Shown in pieces: positions 1 to 7,703 of a stretch of 64,000 bases of DNA. The position numbers and the translations under genes are program-made. Numbering within the stretch: the stretch's first letter is position 1; the number at the start of each line of letters is the position of its first letter. Source of the stretch: Phaeobacter piscinae. GTDB taxonomy: Bacteria; Pseudomonadota; Alphaproteobacteria; Rhodobacterales; Rhodobacteraceae. The notes under the pieces were generated by a model. The model was given only the letters and a program-made list of their open reading frames with translations, did not search any database and was not told the origin of the DNA. The stretch lies in the NCBI RefSeq assembly GCF_002407245.1, contig NZ_CP010681.1, positions 3,423,001-3,487,000 on the forward strand. The letters are read 5' to 3'.

Positions 1-128
1 AGCGTGGTGGTCTTGCCAGACATCAGCCGAATACGCACCAGCTCAAAGCCGAGATCTTCGATCACCGGAGTGATGATCTCGGCAAGCCGACGGTCGATGG
101 CTGCCTTGGCTATCAGGTCATTGGTCAT
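1..128 (-). CDS. rimP: Ribosome maturation factor RimP, N-terminal fragment (runs off the left edge)
   Basis: The reverse strand from the ATG at 126-128 reads [14 protein letters not shown], then a segment ending [10 protein letters not shown] at the edge. This matches the N-terminal alpha/beta domain of RimP, including the typical LGFELVRIR strand. RimP helps mature the 30S subunit. In proteobacteria it normally opens the rimP-nusA-ylxR-infB operon, which would lie to the left. Only about 42 codons are present. No clear Shine-Dalgarno precedes the ATG, and only 27 bases separate it from an intrinsic terminator hairpin, so the gene is probably read through that hairpin from a promoter further upstream. 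Confidence 0.88.
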   Translation of the reverse strand, partial: MTNDLIAKAAIDRRLAEIITPVIEDLGFELVRIRLMSGKTTT

Positions 129-155
129 ACGAATTCCAGATCTGTGATTCGGGCA

Positions 156-180
156 CAAAAAAACGGGCGCGCGGCCCGTT
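156..180 (-). terminator. Intrinsic terminator upstream of rimP
   Basis: The arms AACGGGC (162-168) and GCCCGTT (174-180) pair perfectly around a 5 nt loop. Seven A residues at 157-163 give a U run after the hairpin on the minus strand. It could end the transcript of the genes at 329-2151, or act as an attenuator for rimP. Confidence 0.8.
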
Positions 181-227
181 GAATTTTCCGGTGGAGCTGA
201 GGGGTAAACCCGACGCGCCGCTGTTAC
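156..227 (-). ncRNA. Candidate rimP-operon leader RNA ending in an intrinsic terminator (attenuator or separate sRNA)
   Basis: A promoter-like pair lies just upstream on the minus strand. Transcription from about 227 would give roughly 70 nt that include a pyrimidine-rich stretch (CCCCUCAGCUCC) and end at a 7 bp GC-rich hairpin followed by a U run. rimP starts 27 bases beyond it, with no room for another promoter. The simplest reading is a leader that terminates or reads through into rimP-nusA. An attenuator upstream of rimP-nusA-infB is described in gammaproteobacteria (the Rfam rimP leader); homology with this one is not shown. A free-standing sRNA is the alternative. Confidence 0.45.
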
Positions 228-233
228 GACAGG

Positions 234-262
234 CATATACGCCGTATCAGGTCAAACTGCAA
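234..262 (-). promoter_or_regulatory. Candidate promoter of the rimP leader
   Basis: On the minus strand TTGCAG (257-262) and TATATG (234-239) are separated by exactly 17 bases, a good sigma-70-type arrangement. It points at the leader RNA and rimP. Confidence 0.45.
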
Positions 263-328
263 GGGGCAGATCCCAGTCGCCTGTCAGGCGCCAGGCGGCC
301 CGCAAGCCAGACATCGCAAATTCACCGA

Positions 329-1174
329 TCAGACGCGCCACCAGCGTTCAGCGATACGGCCATCATCCAGCGCTGAGCGGGCGCCGATCCTGCGGGGAAG
401 GCCGACATCCCGGCGCGCCGCCAGCGCCATATCGCTCGCCGACGGATGGTAGTGAAAACTGCCGTGCGACAACACCCCATCGGGCGCAGGTAAGGCCGCA
501 ACATCAACGTAGCCTTCCCGCAAGGCCTCTGCCCGAACCTCTGCATCCGGAATCACAATCAGCTCGACCGTGTCGACCCAACCTGCCTGACCGGATTTAT
601 AGTGATCCATCACCCGCGTCGCCCGAAAATCACGCCCAGCGCGCGCGCGTTCCACCCGGTAGCATCCGGTGCCATCTGCGGCAGAGAGATCGCATGAAAC
701 CTCACCCCCCGCAGCGATGGAAAAGCGGCCATCCGCCAACAGATAAGGCAGATGCGGATTCGAGGCGCCCAGCGCAATCTGAATACTCTCCTTGGAAAGC
801 ACCTCAACCCGCGCCACATGACCAGCCTCAACAACGCTGTTGCGCAGGCTGGCGGCCACATCCTGGGCTTGCAGCTGCGCCCCGCTATGAAATGCCACAT
901 CGGACCGGATATCAAATCGCCAGATCCGCGCATCCGGGCTGCTGCTCCACCGTGTGGCCAGCTCAGGGCGCAATGACCCATCCGGGCCAATTTCCGTCAA
1001 CGTATCAAAGACAGCACCACGAGCCACATGATCCATCAGATCACCATCCCGCGGCACAGCCAATCGCAGAATTCCGCCCGGCCGCGGGGCATCCGCAAGC
1101 GCCGCACCGGTGGCAGCCAGCAAGGCTGCGGCGGCCCCCGATGTAAACAGCGCACGTCTGTCGATCCGTGTCAT
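329..1174 (-). CDS. Short Tat-exported substrate-binding protein-like protein (ABC transporter family 5)
   Basis: The start at 1174 (MTRIDRRALFTSGAAAA) gives a twin-arginine signal peptide and a 4 bp ATGA overlap with the iminopeptidase gene upstream; the longer frame beginning at 1288 has no such start. After the signal, residues about 30-150 resemble the N-terminal lobe of peptide/nickel-binding proteins (GGILRLAVPRDGD, LRPELATRW, WRFDIR...VAFHSG). At 281 aa it is little more than half the usual 500 or so, and no second lobe is evident. No permease or ATPase gene is adjacent. It may bind a ligand without transport, or be a reduced relic kept in the pip operon. The substrate cannot be told. 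Confidence 0.7.
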   Translation of the reverse strand: MTRIDRRALFTSGAAAALLAATGAALADAPRPGGILRLAVPRDGDLMDHVARGAVFDTLTEIGPDGSLRPELATRWSSSPDARIWRFDIRSDVAFHSGAQLQAQDVAASLRNSVVEAGHVARVEVLSKESIQIALGASNPHLPYLLADGRFSIAAGGEVSCDLSAADGTGCYRVERARAGRDFRATRVMDHYKSGQAGWVDTVELIVIPDAEVRAEALREGYVDVAALPAPDGVLSHGSFHYHPSASDMALAARRDVGLPRRIGARSALDDGRIAERWWRV

Positions 1175-2151
1175 GGCTCCTGCTCCTCGGCAATCTGGTC
1201 CATCGCGCGCACCAGTTCCGCGCTGATTCCCGGTTCCGACAGAGCATGGCCGGCATTGCGTACCATCTTCAACTCTGCATTTGGCCACAGCTCCTTCAAT
1301 CGCCAGGCCGAGGTTGGCGGGCAGATCATATCATACCGCCCCTGCACGATGATGCCTGGAATATGCGATATGCGGCTCATATTGGCGAAGATCTGGCCGT
1401 CGTAGTCGAGAAAGCCGCCGTTGATGAAGTAGTGATTCTCCAACCGGGCAAAGGCACGGGCGTAGTCGCCGGGGCTTTCTCCTGAGACGCCGTTGGAGTG
1501 GATAGAGGCCAGAGCATTTTCCCAAGCGGACCAAGCCCGCCCGAAACGTATCTCCTCTGCCATATCGCCCGAAAACAACCGCCGGTTATAGGCCGCGATC
1601 AGGTCGCTGCGCTCATCGTCCGGGATCAGCGAGACAAATCGCGACCAGGTTTCCGGCCAGAACCGACCGGCGCCGCCTCCGTAGAACCAGTCCAGTTCCG
1701 ACTTGGTCATCAGGAAAACGCCGCGCAGGATCAGCTGGCGCACTCTCTCTGGATGGGTCTGGGCATAGATCAGCGACAGCGTCGCCCCCCAGCTGCCACC
1801 GAACACCATCCATTGCGACACTCCGATCAGGCGTCGGATGATTTCCATATCCGCAACCAGATGCCAGGTGGTATTGTCCTCGCAGGAGGCATGTGGCCGC
1901 GACCGCCCGCACCCCCGCTGATCGAACAGGATAATCCTGTAACGCTCCGGATCAAAATACCGTCGCATCGCCGGGCTGGATCCGCCACCCGGCCCCCCGT
2001 GACAGACCACCACAGGGATGCCATCCGGATTGCCGCTTTGCTCCATATAGATATGGTGCCCCTGCCCAACATCGATCATACGTTGGTCGAAGGGTTCGAT
2101 GGGCGGGTATAAATACTGCACTGCGCGCTTTTGATACGGGTATTTGTCCAT
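1171..2151 (-). CDS. pip: Proline iminopeptidase
   Basis: This is an alpha/beta hydrolase of peptidase family S33 that releases N-terminal proline from peptides in the cytoplasm. The 326 aa length is typical. The oxyanion-hole motif HGGPGGG is at residues 51-57 and the nucleophile elbow GGSWG centres on Ser120. The acid is probably Asp274 (GRYDMICPP) and the base His302 (NAGHALSEPG). The conserved DQRGCGRS lies at 77-84. Its stop overlaps the start of the binding-protein-like gene, so the two are probably cotranscribed, and peptide use would be a plausible common theme. Confidence 0.92.
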   Translation of the reverse strand: MDKYPYQKRAVQYLYPPIEPFDQRMIDVGQGHHIYMEQSGNPDGIPVVVCHGGPGGGSSPAMRRYFDPERYRIILFDQRGCGRSRPHASCEDNTTWHLVADMEIIRRLIGVSQWMVFGGSWGATLSLIYAQTHPERVRQLILRGVFLMTKSELDWFYGGGAGRFWPETWSRFVSLIPDDERSDLIAAYNRRLFSGDMAEEIRFGRAWSAWENALASIHSNGVSGESPGDYARAFARLENHYFINGGFLDYDGQIFANMSRISHIPGIIVQGRYDMICPPTSAWRLKELWPNAELKMVRNAGHALSEPGISAELVRAMDQIAEEQEP

Positions 2152-2200
2152 TACTGACCTAACTTAGTCCTGACTGATAAAAGAACACACGGAGACAGGA

Positions 2201-2947
2201 ATGCAAGCGCCTCAATCCACGGTAGATCCGTCCGAGATCGCAAAATTCGAAGCCATGGCTGCTGAATGGTGGGATCCGACCGGAAAATTCAAGCCTCTGC
2301 ATATGTTGAACCCCTGTCGCCTTGATTACATCACGCAGCAGATCGCAGCAGAATTCGACCGTGACCTGTCGTCAGATGCGCCATTTTCAGGTCTGCGTCT
2401 GCTTGATATCGGGTGTGGCGGTGGTCTTTTGAGCGAACCCATGGCGCGCTTGGGCGCAGAGGTCGTCGGTGCGGATGCCGCAGCGGGCAATATCCCGGTG
2501 GCGCAGGTCCACGCCCAGCAATCCGGGCTGGATATCGACTATCGTCATACCACAGCTGAGGCACTGGCCGAGGCGGGCGAACAATTCGATGTGGTTCTCA
2601 ACATGGAAGTGGTCGAACATGTGGCCGATCCGCTCAGCTATCTGACTGCCACACGGCAATTGCTGAAACCCGGCGGATTGCAGATTTGCTCAACCATCAA
2701 CCGCAATCCCAAGAGCTATGCCATGGCCATCTTTGGTGCAGAAGTGGTGATGCGCTGGCTACCACGCGGCACCCATGAATGGTCGAAGTTCATCACCCCA
2801 GATGAGCTATTCGACCTGCTGGAAAAGGCTGGACTGACGCCGGTCGATCGCAAGGGATTTGTCTTCAACCCAGTATTTTGGACATGGTCCCTTTCGAACC
2901 GTGATCTCAGCGTCAATTACGTCACTGCAAGCACAAAACCACACTGA
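2201..2947 (+). CDS. ubiG: Ubiquinone biosynthesis O-methyltransferase UbiG
   Basis: UbiG carries out both O-methylations of ubiquinone synthesis with S-adenosylmethionine. The 248 aa protein has the family's N-terminal [11 protein letters not shown] and [15 protein letters not shown] signatures, SAM motif [10 protein letters not shown] at about 68-76, NMEVVEHV near 130, and the C-terminal membrane-interaction region with NRNPKSY and PRGTHEW. The ATG follows a GGAGACAGG Shine-Dalgarno. It stands alone on the plus strand, divergent from pip, and is followed by a palindrome and a candidate structured RNA. Confidence 0.95.
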   Translation: MQAPQSTVDPSEIAKFEAMAAEWWDPTGKFKPLHMLNPCRLDYITQQIAAEFDRDLSSDAPFSGLRLLDIGCGGGLLSEPMARLGAEVVGADAAAGNIPVAQVHAQQSGLDIDYRHTTAEALAEAGEQFDVVLNMEVVEHVADPLSYLTATRQLLKPGGLQICSTINRNPKSYAMAIFGAEVVMRWLPRGTHEWSKFITPDELFDLLEKAGLTPVDRKGFVFNPVFWTWSLSNRDLSVNYVTASTKPH

Positions 2948-2967
2948 TACGCACCGAAAACCAGCTG

Positions 2968-2989
2968 CACCTATACTTAAGGATAGGTG
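2968..2989. promoter_or_regulatory. 7 bp inverted repeat downstream of ubiG
   Basis: CACCTAT (2968-2974) and ATAGGTG (2983-2989) pair perfectly around 8 bases. No U run follows, so it is not a standard terminator. A TATACT hexamer (2973-2978) resembling a -10 box lies inside it, so it could be an operator or promoter element for the RNA candidate that follows. Confidence 0.35.
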
Positions 2990-3178
2990 ATCATCCTTCT
3001 GCGCCGTTGGGCCAATAGGCTGCCCGTGGTAGATTGTTCTTAAGGGTCAAAAAGTTCTGACCTGTCACCGAGTGAATGCACAGAGGCCCTTGTTCCGGGT
3101 CGCCCTGTCGTTAAGCGTACCACTCACGGACCAGCCTGACGGGGGCACCAAGGACGTCTGTTCGCAGGCGTCCTTTTC
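2990..3178 (+). ncRNA. Candidate structured non-coding RNA between ubiG and marR (6S-like shape, not identified)
   Basis: There is no plausible gene in this stretch, but long-range pairing is strong. GGCTG (3018-3022) pairs with CAGCC (3132-3136), and GTGGTA (3026-3031) with TACCAC (3118-3123). Two hairpins lie within: GGTCA/TGACC at 3045-3062 and GGCCC/GGGTC near 3085-3101. The segment ends with an intrinsic terminator. A rod-like closed structure of about 170 nt recalls 6S RNA, but I cannot match it to a family from memory. SRP RNA, RNase P and tmRNA signatures are absent. The 5' end is not defined. Confidence 0.42.
3150..3178 (+). terminator. Intrinsic terminator with a UUCG tetraloop
   Basis: AAGGACGTCTG (3150-3160) pairs with CAGGCGTCCTT (3165-3175) over 11 bp with one G-U pair, capped by TTCG and followed by TT. 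It ends the plus-strand transcript carrying the candidate RNA. Confidence 0.85.
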
Positions 3179-3216
3179 CGTTGTGAGGGAGCTAAGCTCA
3201 GCGCAAATACCTCTGT

Positions 3217-3657
3217 TCAGTCACGACTGCCCAGTTTGATGCGAAATTCTCGCAGAATTGGCAGCGCAGATTTGACCCGGTCACCGCCCAGTTCCTCAAC
3301 CACTTCGGAAATCATCGGCACAATGCTCGCCAGCGCCGCATCGCGTGCCTGCCGCCCGGCCGGGCTGATGGCAACCATTTTACGCCGCGCATCATCCCAA
3401 TCAGGGCGAATGTGGACATACCCGGCAGCCTCCAGCTTGCCCAGCGTGTTGGTCATCGCGCCGCGGGTCACATGAAACGCCTTCGCCAGCTGCGCGGGGG
3501 AGCGCTCCACGCCTGTACGTGCCAGATGGTTCAATACGGAAAAATGCGACAGCTCCATTCCCTTGGGCAGCACCTGTCCCAGCCGTGTTCGCGCCAGCTG
3601 ATCTGCCATCAAAATTTCGCTAAACAGCGAAACCGCAAGGGAATTTGTATCATCCAT
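3217..3657 (-). CDS. MarR-family transcriptional regulator
   Basis: This 146 aa protein has the MarR winged helix-turn-helix fold: LSHFSVLNHLARTGVERSPAQLAKAFHVTRGAMTNTLGKLE covers helices 2-4 of the DNA-binding domain (described here in short pieces: SVLNHLA, SPAQLAKAF, RGAMTNTLGKLEAAG), followed by the wing with the DDARRK basic tip. Such proteins act as dimers and respond to small aromatic ligands or oxidation. Its start codon shares one base with the stop of the nitrilase-family gene (TGATG), so the two are translated together and it may regulate that operon. The ligand is unknown. Confidence 0.9.
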   Translation of the reverse strand: MDDTNSLAVSLFSEILMADQLARTRLGQVLPKGMELSHFSVLNHLARTGVERSPAQLAKAFHVTRGAMTNTLGKLEAAGYVHIRPDWDDARRKMVAISPAGRQARDAALASIVPMISEVVEELGGDRVKSALPILREFRIKLGSRD

Positions 3658-4487
3658 CAGGGGCCGTCAAACTCTCGGTCATGCGACAGGGAAGGCACCT
3701 GTCGGCGCGCTTGTGCCACTTTTTCAAGGTCAAGATCAATGTAGGTGATGCCGATATCCGTGCCACCATCTGCAAGGATCTCCCCCCAGGGCGAAACAAC
3801 AAGCGAATGCCCATAGGTGCGACGTGACGGCCCACGGGTGGCCGGATGCGTGCCAGTCTGTGCCGCAGCCAGCACGTAGCAGCCGGTTTCGATGGCCCGC
3901 GCCTGTAACAAGGCGTGCCAATGAGCGGCGCCTGTGACATGGGAAAACGCCGCAGGCGCCAAGAGAACCTGCGCCCCCGCCTTGGCCAGTCGCCGATGCA
4001 GATAGGGAAAGCGCACATCATAGCAGATGGTCATCCCCAACGCGGCAAAAGGGGTTTCTGCAACCACCGCTTCGTGGCCGGGGCGGTATCCATCGGATTC
4101 GCGGTAGGTTTCCTCAGGCGTGACATCCACGTCGAACATGTGGATCTTGTCATAGCGGGCGACAATCTCACCCTTCGGATCAATCAAAAACTGGCGATTG
4201 GCAAAGCGCCCATCTGCGTCCGTCGTCTTCAGCGCCAGTGACCCCAGCGACAGCCAGATTTCATGCTGCGACGCCGTGTCCCGTAAGGCCGACAATGTCG
4301 GATCATCAGCCTCGTGATGCAGGACGGATTGCTGATGACTGCGGTTGCCGGACAGGCAATTGGTCACCTCCGGTGTCAGCACAAACCCCGCGCCGCCCGC
4401 GACAGCGTCGGCGATCATCTGCTGCACCATCGCCAGATTATCGGCGGGTTGGTCGCTTGACGTCATTTGAAGCAGAGCAGCACGCAT
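3657..4487 (-). CDS. Carbon-nitrogen hydrolase (nitrilase superfamily, Nit2-like amidase)
   Basis: The Glu-Lys-Cys triad of the nitrilase superfamily is intact: Glu40 (VLTPE), Lys114 (RYDKIHMFDV) and Cys155 (GMTICYDVRFP). The 276 aa length and the IHMFDVDV and YRPGHE signatures fit the Nit1/Nit2 branch, whose best-known members hydrolyse omega-amides such as alpha-ketoglutaramate or deaminated glutathione. A repair role for side products is likely, and the downstream glutaredoxin gene is consistent with glutathione-related work, but this is inference. It is coupled to marR by a one-base overlap and follows grxC on the minus strand. Confidence 0.88.
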   Translation of the reverse strand: MRAALLQMTSSDQPADNLAMVQQMIADAVAGGAGFVLTPEVTNCLSGNRSHQQSVLHHEADDPTLSALRDTASQHEIWLSLGSLALKTTDADGRFANRQFLIDPKGEIVARYDKIHMFDVDVTPEETYRESDGYRPGHEAVVAETPFAALGMTICYDVRFPYLHRRLAKAGAQVLLAPAAFSHVTGAAHWHALLQARAIETGCYVLAAAQTGTHPATRGPSRRTYGHSLVVSPWGEILADGGTDIGITYIDLDLEKVAQARRQVPSLSHDREFDGP

Positions 4488-4525
4488 CTGTCACCTCCTC
4501 AGGCTGTCACTTTATGTACCGCAAT

Positions 4526-4783
4526 TCAGGCGGCGAGCAGCGGATCCAACTTCCCGGAGCGGTCCAGCGCATAAAGATCGTCGCATCCGCCCACATGGGT
4601 CTCACCCACGAAAATCTGCGGCACTGTGCGTCCGCCATTGGCACGCTCAATCATTTCAGCTTTGCGGTCCGGGTTTGCCAAAACGTCGATTTCGTCAAAG
4701 CTTACACCTTTTTGCGTCAGAAGGCGTTTGGCGGCATGGCAGAACCCGCAAAGCGGGGATGTGTAGATTTCGACCGGTTTCAT
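4526..4783 (-). CDS. grxC: Glutaredoxin 3
   Basis: The start at 4783 gives an 85 aa protein beginning MKPVEIYTSPLCGFC; the longer frame only adds an unlikely N-terminal tail. The dithiol active site is Cys12-Gly-Phe-Cys15, a variant of the usual CPYC. The cis-proline TVP is at 53-55 and the glutathione-binding GGCDDL at 65-70. It reduces disulfides and mixed glutathione disulfides in the cytoplasm. It sits between comF upstream and the nitrilase gene downstream, on the same strand. Confidence 0.93.
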   Translation of the reverse strand: MKPVEIYTSPLCGFCHAAKRLLTQKGVSFDEIDVLANPDRKAEMIERANGGRTVPQIFVGETHVGGCDDLYALDRSGKLDPLLAA

Positions 4784-4867
4784 TCGGGTCTCCGTTTGGA
4801 CATATCTGTTGGCTTGGCACGAACTTGGGCAGTCCATGATAAAATTGCCAGCCCCAGCGCGTTCAGA

Positions 4868-5596
4868 TCACGAGTGCGTGACCCGTGCAAGCACCGCGAC
4901 ACGCACCGCCGTCGCCCCGGCGTCAAGACAGGCCTCGCTACACGCGCTGAGCGTCGCGCCGCTGGTCATCACATCATCCACCAACAGGACAATTCTGCCA
5001 CTGATCCGCTCGGCATGTTTGGGATGCGCAGCTATCGCCTGCGTCAATGTCGTGTAGCGCTGATGGCGACTCTGCCCCTCCAGCGACGGGGTACGCCGTG
5101 TCCGACGCAACAGATCCGGACAATAATCCAGGTCGGCGTCTTGGGCTATGACCTTGGCCAATAGGTCAGACTGATTGTAGCGACGGCGCAAAAACCGCGA
5201 CCAATGCAACGGCACCGGCGCCACCAGCGGATTATCTGCCAATAAGGTAGTTGCGGCCCGCGCCAGCCAGCGCGCCGCAGGCCGTGCTATTTCTGTGCGG
5301 TCTCCGTGCTTCAACGCCAGAATCAAACGCCGCGCGGTGCCGTCGTAAGACAATGCCGCGCGCCCCTGCTGCCAAGGGCGCGGATGTTCCATACAGTCAT
5401 CACACTCAAGCCGGAAGCCGTCCTCTTCTCCGATCAGTGCAACGCCGCAACCGTCACAGCAGGTTCCGCTGATGAAAGGGGTGTCGCGCCAACAGGGACC
5501 ACAGAGTCCGAAATCACTGTCGACCCAATCTCCGCAGGCCAGACAACGCGGGGGGTAGATCAATGAAACAGCCGTTTGTATCCGCGCCTTCAACAT
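4868..5596 (-). CDS. ComF-family phosphoribosyltransferase-like protein
   Basis: The 242 aa protein has the ComF layout. Cysteine pairs near residues 18/21, 32/35, 46-50 and 65/68 form an N-terminal zinc-binding part. A type I phosphoribosyltransferase fold follows, with the PRPP loop ILLVDDVMTSGATLSACSEA near 208-227. ComF proteins take part in DNA uptake or in handling imported DNA in competent bacteria, and GntX is a relative; the exact reaction is not known. It is divergent from the methyltransferase gene with only 14 bases between the starts. Confidence 0.9.
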   Translation of the reverse strand: MLKARIQTAVSLIYPPRCLACGDWVDSDFGLCGPCWRDTPFISGTCCDGCGVALIGEEDGFRLECDDCMEHPRPWQQGRAALSYDGTARRLILALKHGDRTEIARPAARWLARAATTLLADNPLVAPVPLHWSRFLRRRYNQSDLLAKVIAQDADLDYCPDLLRRTRRTPSLEGQSRHQRYTTLTQAIAAHPKHAERISGRIVLLVDDVMTSGATLSACSEACLDAGATAVRVAVLARVTHS

Positions 5597-5610
5597 CCTA
5601 AATAGCCCTC

Positions 5611-6441
5611 ATGACCCAAGCCACGACGCCCCGACCGCAGCTGTTCGACCGCCGCGCCATCGCCGCCCATCGCAACCGCCTGACGCCTCAGGCCTTGTTC
5701 CTGCATGACATCGCCCGCGATGAGATTGAGGATCGGCTATCCATGGTTAACAGAAGCTTTACCAGCCCAGCGCTGGTGGCGCCTTTCGCCGAAGGCTGGG
5801 AGAGTTGTCTGCCCGATGCGAAACATGTGGTCGATGACGAAACCTTGGATCTGGCGGTGGGCGCACATGATCTTGTGGTCCATGCAATGTCCCTGCATTG
5901 GGCCAATGATCCTGTGGGCCAACTGATCCAATGTCACCGCGCCTTGCGCGAAGATGGGTTGCTGCTGGTTGTGATGCTGGGCGGGCAAACCCTGCATGAA
6001 TTGCGCAGCGCCCTGGCAACCGCCGAAACACGGCTTCTTGGCGGGCTTTCCCCACGTGTGGCCCCAATGGCCGAGGTGCGTGATCTGGGCGCCTTGTTGC
6101 AGCGGGCCGGATTTGCGCTGCCCGTTGCGGATGTGGTGCCGCTGACGGCAAAATACCGCGACCTGCAACATTTGATGCATGAATTGCGTGGCATGGGCGA
6201 AACCAATGCGATGACCCAACGACTGAAGGTGCCGCCCTCGCGCCATCTCTTTGCAGAAGCAGAAGAAATCTATCGCACCACTTACGCCACTGCGGACGGT
6301 CTTTTGCCCGCTACATTCGAACTGATTTGCTTGACCGGTTGGTCGCCATCGGAAACCCAGCAGAAACCGCTGCGTCCTGGATCGGCGAAGGCTCGTCTGG
6401 CAGATGCGCTTAAGGTGCCAGAAACACCGCTGCCCAAGTAG
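5611..6441 (+). CDS. NDUFAF5-like methyltransferase-fold protein
   Basis: The 276 aa protein matches the NDUFAF5/BioC-like group. It starts with LFDRRAIAAHRNRL, contains FLHDIARDEIEDRLSMVNRSF, then LHWANDPVGQLIQCHRALREDG and GLSPRVAPMAEVRDLGALLQRAGF. Human NDUFAF5 hydroxylates an arginine of complex I, so an assembly role is possible. The glycine-rich SAM motif I expected near residues 50-75 is not recognisable here; the region reads SPALVAPFAEGWESCLPDAK. It may bind SAM weakly or not at all. It lies alone, followed by the promoter of hemH. Family is fairly sure; reaction is not. Confidence 0.75.
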   Translation: MTQATTPRPQLFDRRAIAAHRNRLTPQALFLHDIARDEIEDRLSMVNRSFTSPALVAPFAEGWESCLPDAKHVVDDETLDLAVGAHDLVVHAMSLHWANDPVGQLIQCHRALREDGLLLVVMLGGQTLHELRSALATAETRLLGGLSPRVAPMAEVRDLGALLQRAGFALPVADVVPLTAKYRDLQHLMHELRGMGETNAMTQRLKVPPSRHLFAEAEEIYRTTYATADGLLPATFELICLTGWSPSETQQKPLRPGSAKARLADALKVPETPLPK

Positions 6442-6489
6442 ACAGTCCCGGTCATAGTTCTATCCTATGGCTCTGGTGGAATGATCCAA

Positions 6490-6517
6490 TTGGCTATTTC
6501 CGTCGTATCTTCATATT
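6490..6517 (+). promoter_or_regulatory. Candidate promoter of hemH
   Basis: TTGGCT (6490-6495) and CATATT (6512-6517) are separated by 16 bases, about 50 bases before the hemH start. No other obvious regulatory site is seen. Confidence 0.4.
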
Positions 6518-6568
6518 GCTAGGGCGGACCACGATCCGCTGACCGATTACCGCACAGGACCCTGACAG

Positions 6569-7630
6569 ATGCTGGACGCCACTGCCCCCGCCACCTGCCC
6601 CGCTCACGCTCCGGCAGACCACCCAAAAATCGCCCCGGCGAAAGTTGGCGTTCTGTTGGCCAATCTCGGCACGCCTGACGACTACAGTTACTGGCCCATG
6701 CGCCGGTATCTTAGCGAGTTTCTCTCTGATAAACGGGTGATCGATTATCCGGCCTGGAAATGGCAGCCGCTGCTTCAGCTGATCATTCTGGCCAAACGGC
6801 CCTTCACATCGGGGGCGGCCTATAAATCCATCTGGAACCACGACAAGGGCGAAAGCCCCCTGATGACCATTACCAAAGACCAGACCGCTGCTATGGCGGA
6901 AGCGTTGCAAGACCGCTACGGCAACGAGGTTATGGTGGATTTCTGTATGCGCTACGGCAATCCGTCGACAAAATCGAAGGTCCGCGAAATGATTGAGGCG
7001 GGCTGCCAGAAAATCCTCTTCGTGCCGCTCTATCCGCAATACGCGGGCGCCACCTCAGCAACTGCCAATGACCAGTTTTTCCGCGCCCTGATGGAGGAGA
7101 CCTGGCAGCCGGCTGCGCGCACAGTGGCCCCCTACTTTGACGATCCTGCCTATATCGACGCGCTGGCCCGCTCAGTCGAGAAGGCCTATGCCGCCGCTGA
7201 GAAAAAGCCCGAAATCCTCGTGGTTTCCTATCACGGCATGCCAAAACGCTATCTGATGCAGGGTGACCCTTACCACTGCCAGTGCCAGAAAACGACACGC
7301 CTTCTGAAGGAGCGTCTCGGCTGGACCGACACCGAGATCACAACCACGTTCCAATCGGTTTTTGGACCTGAGGAATGGCTGAAACCCTACACCGTGGATC
7401 ACGTCGCCACTCTCGCCAAGGATGGGAAGAAGAATATCGCCGTGATCGCCCCGGCCTTCTCGGCCGATTGCATTGAAACGCTTGAAGAAATCAACGAGGA
7501 AATCCGCGAGAGCTTTGAGCATGCAGGCGGAGAGGATTTTCTCTATATCCCCTGTCTGAACGACGATGCAGAGCATATCGACGCGCTGTCTGGTGTGATC
7601 GAACGCAATTTGAAAGGGTGGCTGGACTAA
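6569..7630 (+). CDS. hemH: Ferrochelatase
   Basis: HemH inserts ferrous iron into protoporphyrin IX, the last step of heme synthesis. The 353 aa protein has the N-terminal VLLANLGTPDD motif, the metal-site His in VVSYHGMPKRY, the FGPEEWLKPYT segment and the C-terminal APAFSADCIETLEEI with the catalytic acid. The first 25 residues are rich in Ala, Pro, Cys and His and are longer than in many homologues. hemJ (49 kb) and hemW (40 kb) lie elsewhere in this window, so heme genes are dispersed. A GC-rich hairpin separates it from the next gene. Confidence 0.95.
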   Translation: MLDATAPATCPAHAPADHPKIAPAKVGVLLANLGTPDDYSYWPMRRYLSEFLSDKRVIDYPAWKWQPLLQLIILAKRPFTSGAAYKSIWNHDKGESPLMTITKDQTAAMAEALQDRYGNEVMVDFCMRYGNPSTKSKVREMIEAGCQKILFVPLYPQYAGATSATANDQFFRALMEETWQPAARTVAPYFDDPAYIDALARSVEKAYAAAEKKPEILVVSYHGMPKRYLMQGDPYHCQCQKTTRLLKERLGWTDTEITTTFQSVFGPEEWLKPYTVDHVATLAKDGKKNIAVIAPAFSADCIETLEEINEEIRESFEHAGGEDFLYIPCLNDDAEHIDALSGVIERNLKGWLD

Positions 7631-7653
7631 TCGCCACGCCCCGGTCCAAATAG

Positions 7654-7682
7654 CCCAAACGCCCCGGCCAACGGGGCTTGGG
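7654..7682 (+). terminator. Probable terminator hairpin after hemH
   Basis: GCCCCG (7661-7666) pairs with CGGGGC (7672-7677), extended by CCCAA/TTGGG after a two-base bulge. A TTTT lies six bases beyond. The T run is short, so this may be only partial termination. Confidence 0.5.
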
Positions 7683-7703
7683 AGTTTTGAACAGGGGCAT
7701 TTC

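Noticed and set aside
190-204. tRNA-Ala 3' end-like remnant (GGTGGAGCTGAGGGG)
   Set aside because: Only about 13 bases fit, no T-loop follows, and no integrase or partner site is near. It is better explained as part of the leader RNA.
179-376. 65-codon frame beside rimP
   Set aside because: It starts inside the terminator hairpin and overlaps the end of the binding-protein gene in antisense.
5611-6441. BioC malonyl-ACP methyltransferase
   Set aside because: No biotin genes nearby, and the family signatures fit NDUFAF5-like proteins better.
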